NCBI GenBank assembly: GCA_003008705.1
Contig: PDUO01000048.1
Coordinates: 9,183 to 73,182 of the forward strand
DNA length: 64,000 bases
DNA from: Pezicula radicicola
Taxonomy: Eukaryota; Ascomycota; Leotiomycetes; Helotiales; Dermateaceae
Direction: 5' to 3'
Shown: positions 57,025 through 64,000 of the stretch, in pieces
Layout of the letters: every line of letters starts with the position of its first letter
How positions within the stretch are numbered: position 1 is the stretch's first letter
The notes under the pieces: generated by a model
Databases searched by the model: none
Told to the model about the DNA's origin: nothing
Seen by the model: only the letters and a program-made list of their open reading frames with translations
Made by a program: the position numbers and the translations under genes

Positions 57025-58858
57025 ATGGCTGAGAAGACATACCCCCTCCTGTCAACGAGGGAGATAGAAGGCATGATAGCTGAGGGACACAAAATATTCA
57101 TCCTCGACCAGTATGTCTTGAAAGCCGATCCCTGGCTTCAATACCATCCCGGTGGCGACAAAGCCATTTTGCACATGGTAGGCAGAGACGCAACTGATGA
57201 GGTGACAGCGTTAGTAACTTCCCCTTTCATCCTTCCCTTGTATTCTTTCTGTCCCCGGCTATATATCGCTGACTTCTGTTCCACGTACTAGTCTTCACTC
57301 AGTTGAGACAAAAGATGAAATGAAACGATATAGAATTGGACGGATTGAAAAGAGATGGACCAACTTTGTCCCTCCAATCCGAGGAGGCACATTCAGGCCG
57401 TTGTCTAACAATGACAGCGCTTTGCCGCTTTCCGACCAAAGGGCAGCTTTACGAAAGCGTTGCAAGACAGATGGGGATTGTTCCCCAGAATTTGCATCTG
57501 TATCATCAGCGTCTTCAGACAAAGAGGATGCTGGTATTTCCTATCTCGACTCACAAACGAGGGAAAAGAGATGTCTAGACTTGGACAAGTATCCTTCTCT
57601 GGACTTTGTGACACAAGATGGCATTGTAGAGAAATACCGTGCTTTGAATGATAGGATTAAGGCGGAAGGCCTATACCAATGCAACTACGCAGCATATGCG
57701 ATTGAAATCTCACGCTACATGCTACTTTTTGCCCTAACGCTTCTCTTCTTGAAGTGGGAGTGGTACGTCCCCAGCGCATTCTGCTTGGGTTGTCTTTGGC
57801 ACCAATTGGTTTTCTCAGCCCATGACGCTGGACATATGGGAATTACCCACCACTTCCATGTCGACACACTAATTGGTATTATTATTGCCGATTTTATTGG
57901 TGGTCTATCACTTGGTTGGTGGAAAAGGAACCACAACATTCACCACATTGTTACCAACGTAAGTGACCACAGAGCGATTCTTGTTTTATTTAGATTCAAT
58001 TCAGAGTCGTATGGCATTCCCAAGATAATCATACGTCCCTAAATAATATTTCGGGAGCGATTAATTTTTAGTCTAATCTAATCTTGGCCATTTACTGACT
58101 CGGGGTTTTTCTAGTCCCCAGAACATGATCCGGATATTGAGCATATGCCTTTCCTTGCAGTATCTCATCGACTCCTAGGAAGTTTGCGATCAACGTTCTA
58201 CGAGCGAGTTATAGAGTACGATGCAATGGCTAAGTTTATGCTTTCCATCCAGAAGTACACATATTTTATTCTGCTTACCTTTGGTCGGTTTAACTTGTAT
58301 CGTTTATCCTGGGAATACATCTTACGCGGACTGGGCCCACGCAAGGGTCCAGCATGGTGGCACCGACAACTAGAAATTGTAGGCATGGCATTCTTTTGGT
58401 TTTGGTACGGTTACGGAATCCTCTACAAGTCGATTCCTACTGGATGGGATCGCTTTCTGTTTTTCATGGTTAGCCATATGACTTTGATGCCTCTACATGC
58501 TCAGCTTAATATTTCGCACTTTGCTATGAGCACATCGGACCTTGGGCCCCACGAGTCTTTTCCACAAAGGATGCTTCGCACGTCTATGGACATAGAATGC
58601 CCCCAATGGTTAGACTTTTTTCACGGTGGTTTGCAGTTCCAAGTTGTCCATCATTTATACCCACGCATTCCTCGACACAACCTGCGCCGCACACAGAAGT
58701 TAGTGCAAGAATTTTGCAAGGAGGTTGGCATTCCTTACGCATTATATGGTTTTGTGGACGGAAATCAACAGGTTCTTGGACGCCTCGCTGAGGTCTCCAG
58801 ACAAGCAGCGATTTTAGCCAAGTGTCAAGATGTACTCGCAACTGGCCATATTCATTGA
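57025..58858 (+). CDS. Cytochrome b5-fused fatty-acyl desaturase, sphingolipid delta-8 type
   Basis: The start is ATG 57025. The N-terminal cytochrome b5 domain has the heme motif HPGGDKAI near residue 42. An intron near 57214-57290 leads into a linker, and a second (AACGTAAGTG near 57960 to TTTTTCTAG) splits the desaturase domain. His boxes are HDAGH and HNIHH, with the third box QVVHH, in which the first His is replaced by Gln, the hallmark of front-end and delta-8 desaturases. Hydrophobic segments flank the boxes, as in ER membrane desaturases. It would introduce the delta-8 double bond in the sphingoid base of glucosylceramides. About 560 aa. It is probably outside the cluster, and shows no lesion. 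Confidence 0.88.
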
Positions 58859-60190
58859 ATGATAGAATGAACTTGTATAATAGTCACGTTAAAAATATAT
58901 AACCTTAATGAGAGACCTATCCCCAAATTCCAAGGCCTCTTCACAGTGGTCAATTTGATCCGTTAAAGTCATTAATCCAAGTGTCTCTTTAACGCCCATC
59001 CTAATAGTGTACAGTATATTGTCGTCTATCTTAGGACGTTTATCAGGGTCGACCCCGACGACATTGACCTTCTCAATCTTCTTTTGACCGGAGCTCTAGA
59101 CGTCTTGATAATTCGCCATGGTGGCAATAAAGTCAATAAAGGTGGATACAGTTATATTGGAGCATGCTTATAGTACCTGTGACAAAAGATGCCCGGTCGT
59201 CGGTAAACTTGTAAAATACCAACTACATTGCGTTCGCAAACGTAGTACAGCTAGTTCTCGTACAATTCAATTTCTTCCTTGCGTAGCTCTTTATCTACCG
59301 GCTTGTGAGATTTACAGCATCCTGAAGTTTCCGCAGAATTAGGAGCAAGTACAGAAGACAAGCAAAAATTTACGACGCAGCAGTGAAGTCTCAAAGCTGG
59401 CAGGGCCAAAGCACGAAATAACATATTCAGTATTCCCGAACACTTGTGTTTCGAAACGCAGGAACATTCTTATCAAAGCGAGCCGAGTAGGAGTTGCGGA
59501 ATACATAAGACGGATATCACCGCCAGTGACAATGTTCTAGGTACAACTACACCTAGCTATCTTCTGACAAGAAGTTCTTGTTTAGAATGTATACCAGACA
59601 TATTAAAAATAGGGATACAAGAACGAGAAAGTACGGATTTAGCCGTTAGATGAATGCAATTCATTCTTATAGGACGATGGCGACTCTGACACGTAACGAA
59701 CGTCTTGTACGATTGAAGATGGTACCTCCTTCCCTCACTAGTGATAAAATCTTCATATGGTTTATGGTGATAACTTATCTACGGATAACATGAGCCATAT
59801 CGTAATGTCTGTTCAAAGCTTGTCCAACGATACGGATATCAATACGGGATGTGTAAAACCTCGGAAACTCATTGCTGATGGAGGCACAAGCTATGCAGCT
59901 TCGTATCATCTGAGACCCCTTTTCTATTTGCCTATTTGAACTAACGAGATCTCATAGTGATACAGAGTTGCAGTTTTGTATCCCCCACACTCCAGGAGCC
60001 AATCGCAGCTGCGGAAAATTCCGCTTAAGATACTATGCCTACCTTCTATCGGCCCTTAAAGTATGACTTCATCCTAGGAGGCCCCATATGCCCTTACTAC
60101 AGAGTGAGGGTTAATAGAAAAGGTCACTTGTTCCTCTTTGGACTGAAATTCCCCCCTTTACTTATTTTCACCACAAGACACGATACGACA
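58859..60190. other. Intergenic with a possible decayed reading frame on the minus strand
   Basis: From about 59080 down to a TAA at 58889 the minus strand encodes a plausible peptide (VNVVGVDPDKRPKIDDN, then GVKETLGLMTLTDQIDHCEE), preceded by stops. It reads like a protein fragment, but I cannot name the family. A GCGGAA-AA-TTCCGC inverted repeat lies at about 60014-60027, 164 bp upstream of the permease. No intact gene is seen. Confidence 0.35.
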
Positions 60191-61840
60191 ATGCAAGCTT
60201 GTCCACCGAGCCCAGAATATATCGAGAATGGACAGAGCAAGCCTAATTCCAACAATGATTTAGAATCATCAAGTGGTAATATGGGTGAAGCAGCAGGAGA
60301 AGTTGAGGATTTAAAGAAGGGCTTCTTTCACACACTTCTCACGTCGACCTTTGTTGAATCTCGAGGAATCGATCGCGTGTTACCGGAAGAACGCAACCTT
60401 GCCACAAACGCTGGGTATTTGCAGATGGTCATCCTCTGGTTTTCTACTAATCTCACGGCTAATAACATTGCTTTGGGGTTCTTGGGGCCCACTGCTTATG
60501 ATTTAAGCTTCACTGATACGGCACTTTGTGTTGTTTTTGGTACTCTTGTTGGCGCTATGGGCGTTGCATATATTAGTACGTTCGGTCCTGTTAGTGGTAA
60601 CCGTACTATGATTATTGCTCGTTTTACAATGGGTTGGTGGCCGAGTAGGATTTGCGTGTTATTGAACATTGTCATTATGTTAGGATATGGAATAATTGGT
60701 AAGTTCCTCCAAACCCATTATTGTATGAATGCGCTAACTTGTTCATAGACAGCGTTATTGGTGGTCAGATTTTGTCTGCAGCTGCAGATGGCAAGATGAC
60801 AGTCGTTGTCGGTATCATTATTGTTGCTTTGATCTCGTGGGGTGTCACTGTCTTCGGTCTACCACTTTTCTACATCTACGAACGGTATGCTTGGGCACCA
60901 CAAATGGCGGTGATATTCATACTAATTGGAGTTGCGGGACCACATTTTGATATCAGCTACGCATCTGAAGGTGATTCGGTTACAGTTGCAGCAAACAGAT
61001 TGTCTATATTCTCCCTCTTTTTAAGCGCAACTATCGCATGGGCCCCGGCAGGCGCAGATTACTATGTCTACTACCCAGAGAAGACTCCCAAGTATCTTAC
61101 ATTTATCCTTACGTGGATGGGTCTTAGCCTTTCAACCATGTTTGCGTATCTCGTTGGAGCTGGCATTGCATCGGGTCTTGCTAGCAATCAAGCCTGGTCC
61201 GATGCAAGCGACATTAGCTCTGGTGCGCTTCTCGTAGCAGCTTATGACGGGCTTGGAGGTTTTGGGAAATTTTGCGGCGTCATTCTCGCTCTGGGAGAAA
61301 TTTCCAATAACGTACCAGGCACCTACTCGGGAGCCTTGAGCTTCCAGTGTCTCGGCAAATGGCCAGCGAAGATTCCGCGAGTAGTTTGGAACTCCTTTGG
61401 CGCTATTGTCTACACTGTTTGTGCCGCTGCAGGTCGTAACCATCTCTATGATATTTTTGAGAACTTTATTGCACTTATGGGATACTGGGTCACTATCTGG
61501 ATTATCATCACGCTCGAAGAACAATTCATTTTCCGCCGAAAGATCGGCTACAATTGGGAGGATTGGAATAACAAGGCTGCGTTGCCAATCGGTCTGGCCG
61601 CCCTTGGAGCTTTCATTCTTGGTTGGGTGGGCGCTGTGCTTGATATGGACCAGATATACTTTATTGGTCCTATTGCGGGGTTAGTTGGCAAATATGGTAC
61701 TGATGTAAGTTCTCCATGCTTAATGCTGGCTGAATCTATACTAACAAAAACTGTAGTTAGGTATTTACGTTGGCGTTGGATTCGCTGGCTTAACATATTT
61801 GCCCTTTCGGGCTTTGGAAAAGAAGTTTGTTGGTCGCTAA
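60191..61840 (+). CDS. NCS1-family purine/cytosine permease
   Basis: Three exons (60191-60698, 60749-61704, 61757-61840). The preferred start at ATG 60191 gives a 50-residue cytosolic N-terminus before the NCS1 signature (GIDRVLPEERN, then MVILWFSTNLTANNIALGFLGP). The second exon holds most of the 12 hydrophobic segments, including a TM with SATIAWAPAGADYYVYYP and the substrate-site region ILALGEISNNVPGTYS. The last exon reads LGIYVGVGFAGLTYLPFRALE. It transports purines, cytosine or related nucleobases across the plasma membrane by H+ symport. It is intact, about 515 aa, and probably unrelated to the polyketide cluster. Confidence 0.88.
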
Positions 61841-63408
61841 GAAAGATGTCTCAGTGGGAATCTTATCAAGTGTTTCATTTCATACATTTATAAAATACTG
61901 TATGCATTTTTGACCGCTAGCTTGTTACACCGATGAATTACTACGAGTAAGTGCCTGAAATCTACTAACCACCTCTGTATAGAGCGAGTTGATAGGTTCT
62001 CTGGAGATAGAAATAAACTGAAAAAGAATACTGCAGGCTTTCCAAGTACTTTATACAGCCATCTTTTCTTCGAACTTTAAAGGCAACTTCTTCCAATCGG
62101 TATCTTCGACATCTATGGTTAGAAAATATGAATAAGCGACGAGAAGTGCTTAGCGACGTCAGCTATTCATACCAAGTCTACGGCGTGATTTGCTTCTTAA
62201 GCACTCGGCAAAATCAGGTAATTTGACTAAAACAAACTGAACTGTCTCTGTCTTCTGGGCAATTTTTTTATTATCTATTCTTATTTTGTGGAACATCGAG
62301 GTTCTCAAAGAATTTGCTCTTGGGGCATCTACTCTGATCGCAGTAAATATAATCATTGTTGGAAGTTGGATCAGCGGTTGGAAGATTCTTCCAGTGCATA
62401 TTTCGGCCCCATGCTCTGGTCCTTCAGTTTGGCTTTCCTTTATGCAAGAAACCTTGAGCGCGGTGATGCGGGTGTGCTATGCTCTGCCAGCACACGATTG
62501 TAAGTTAGCCTGAAAATATTGTGAATCTAGCAGAATCGGTGGTCGTGAGTGATGAATTTGCGGACAATCAAGGTTCCAGACAACGGAATACTTTGGCTTA
62601 ACCCGCCCGCTAATATTAGGGAACTACCTGAGGCTTGGACCGAGAAGAAAGACCCTTCCTAACCACTGGTTAACAGCTGCAGTTGGCTGATTGCAGGATC
62701 GAACAGGTAGGCATACAGGCGGACAACATTCTAAGTACGCTAAGTTAACCCCAGCTAGCCAACGGTTACTCCATAGCTGCTTTCATTCCACGGACCGATC
62801 TCGGAACAATTTTGGAACAACTGGGCTCAACTTGCTTCAGGATTTCGTCACAGTTGACACCGGTAACAAGCGTCGGTAATGAGCTTACTAGCATCTCTAA
62901 CTCCAACTCCAGTTTCAACTGCCGTTGACATTGATTCTCGAGCAGCTTGCTCCAAAATGTCCTCTCTGATAGACTTATTTATTATAGGAAGCTGAACTTC
63001 TTAGGCTTAGTAACTGCCTTTACGGTTAGACAATTACATGACTGTCTCGGCCGTCTGCAACTATTACGTGAAATAATTCATTATAGATCCACATATAAAT
63101 ACATACGTAAAATTACTGCTTAAATAGATAATTCTACATACCCTAGTTCAGGTAGTAAGATACTGCCTAGGTTGGAGAAATGGAAAACAGTAGGAAAGCC
63201 ACTCCTCCGCTAAAGTTAAACTGCCTTCTAGCCGTTCTTTCGGATCTGCATCAATACCACATCACCATGACGGTTGTGAATTCTGGTCGAAAAGGAAATT
63301 CCTGAGCATGGAGAGCGCAATGAACTTAAAATAGAGACATATTTCGATAGTCCCAGTGAAAGAAGTATCTTTAATAAACCAAGAACAACTTCTCTACCTT
63401 TCGTCCCC
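61841..63408. other. 1.6-kb intergenic region, no supported gene
   Basis: Small frames at 62286-62513 (both plus-strand frames) and a minus-strand frame at about 62975-62835 (EDILEQAARESMSTAVETGV) have no recognised family. I see no transposon ends or RNA genes. Confidence 0.4.
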
Positions 63409-64000
63409 TCACGACTGTAGACTACGTCTCTGAATATTCACAATCAATCCATCCTGCTCCGTGAACCAACCGCCATGAACGGTCCAGTCCTTCTCAGGAT
63501 CAAAAAACGAGAACTAATTATTGTGAGCGGTGTGGGCTACACAAGCATGCAGAACGTACCTTGAATTGACGAAATAGCTGAGGAACCAACTTATGGATCT
63601 CTAGAAGGGAAATATTCTTCCCAACACAAGTACGGGCTCCATGACCGAACTGTTATGTATTAACAAAAAATTCCCGGTAGAATCAGTGAACATACGGCAA
63701 GATTTGTTCTCTCCATGAGAGATTGCTCTTCCGGTGAAGCTTCAAGCCATCTTTCAGGTCGAAAGCAGTTGGCGTCAAGCCCATAAACAGCTTTGTTCCT
63801 CCTGTACACATATGTTAGCTAGCGATTATGAAGGAATAGAAACTTACGCTGCGACCCATGGATTCATTCCAACAATTGTTCCCTCAGGGAGGAAATGACC
63901 CCCAATGGCAACACCGCCCTTTGGTACATGCCGCTCCAGGAGTTGACCTACAGCCGGATGCATTCGCAAGCCTTCCTTGATAACAGCGGTGAGGTATGGC
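63409..64000 (-). CDS. Cytochrome P450, C-terminal part; 5' end beyond the window
   Basis: Reading the minus strand from 64000: PYLTAVIKEGLRMHP is the ExxR helix, then an intron after NPWVA at about 63847. RNKAVYGLDANCFRPERWLE is the PERF region, with an intron after NLA at about 63697. QFGHGARTCVGKNISLLE (63655-63610) is the heme loop FxxGxRxCxG with the axial Cys. A further intron follows FRQFK, and the last exon ends HGGWFTEQDGLIVNIQRRSLQS, TGA at 63409-63411. The short exons hide it from a simple ORF view. It resembles the pisatin-demethylase-like group of fungal P450s. No lesion is seen in the visible part. Relation to the cluster, 8 kb away, is unknown. Confidence 0.8.

Noticed and set aside
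1..64000. CRISPR arrays, bacterial operons or ribosome-binding sites
   Set aside because: The introns, protein families and repeats are those of a fungal nuclear genome.

Overview
The window is nuclear DNA of a filamentous ascomycete (Pezizomycotina). Genes carry many short introns (about 45-110 nt, GTRNGY donors, YAG acceptors). The protein families are fungus-specific: Zn2Cys6/fungal_trans regulators, a SAT-starting non-reducing PKS, NACHT-associated DUF7708 and DUF7580 proteins, and Fot1-like transposons. Repeats show C-to-T decay that looks like repeat-induced point mutation (RIP). No species can be named from what I see. Gene ends below come from reading splice sites and frames by eye.

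Left arm (1-9.6 kb): an AT-rich degenerate tandem repeat, then a C2H2-DUF7708 protein that stops where a STAND/NLR-type protein would continue into its NTPase. Next is a DUF7580-subtilase gene, divergently paired with a roughly 300-aa protein of an uncharacterised fungal family that may be gasdermin-like. A RIP-mutated Fot1/pogo transposase remnant lies directly behind that gene. This looks like a fungal self/non-self recognition or programmed-cell-death island.

Decayed zone (10.5-20.8 kb): a Zn2Cys6 regulator with nonsense codons and a frameshift, a cytochrome P450 relic, an O-methyltransferase with an in-frame stop, and a kinase-domain fragment. Among them sit an intact DHA1 transporter and an intact FSP1/AIFM2-like flavoprotein.

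Biosynthetic gene cluster (about 21-55.1 kb): two related DHA2 transporters, a multicopper oxidase, an AflR-like regulator with an in-frame TAA, an apparently intact Zn2Cys6 regulator, a berberine-bridge-type FAD oxidoreductase, a small membrane protein, a P450, a PHBH-fold FAD monooxygenase, an O-methyltransferase, a non-reducing PKS (SAT-KS-MAT-PT-ACP-ACP-TE) and a short-chain dehydrogenase. The set suits an aromatic polyketide that is hydroxylated, O-methylated and probably oxidatively coupled (naphthopyrone, anthraquinone or perylenequinone type); the exact product cannot be read from sequence. Exact TCGN5CGA sites, the known AflR recognition sequence, lie upstream of the laccase, BBE oxidoreductase, P450, FAD monooxygenase/OMT pair and SDR. 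The AflR-like gene itself carries the nonsense codon.

Right arm (55-64 kb): a MITE-like element, a cytochrome b5-fused sphingolipid-type desaturase, an NCS1 permease and the 3' part of another P450 that runs off the window. Another MITE with about 60-bp inverted repeats lies between the OMT and the PKS.
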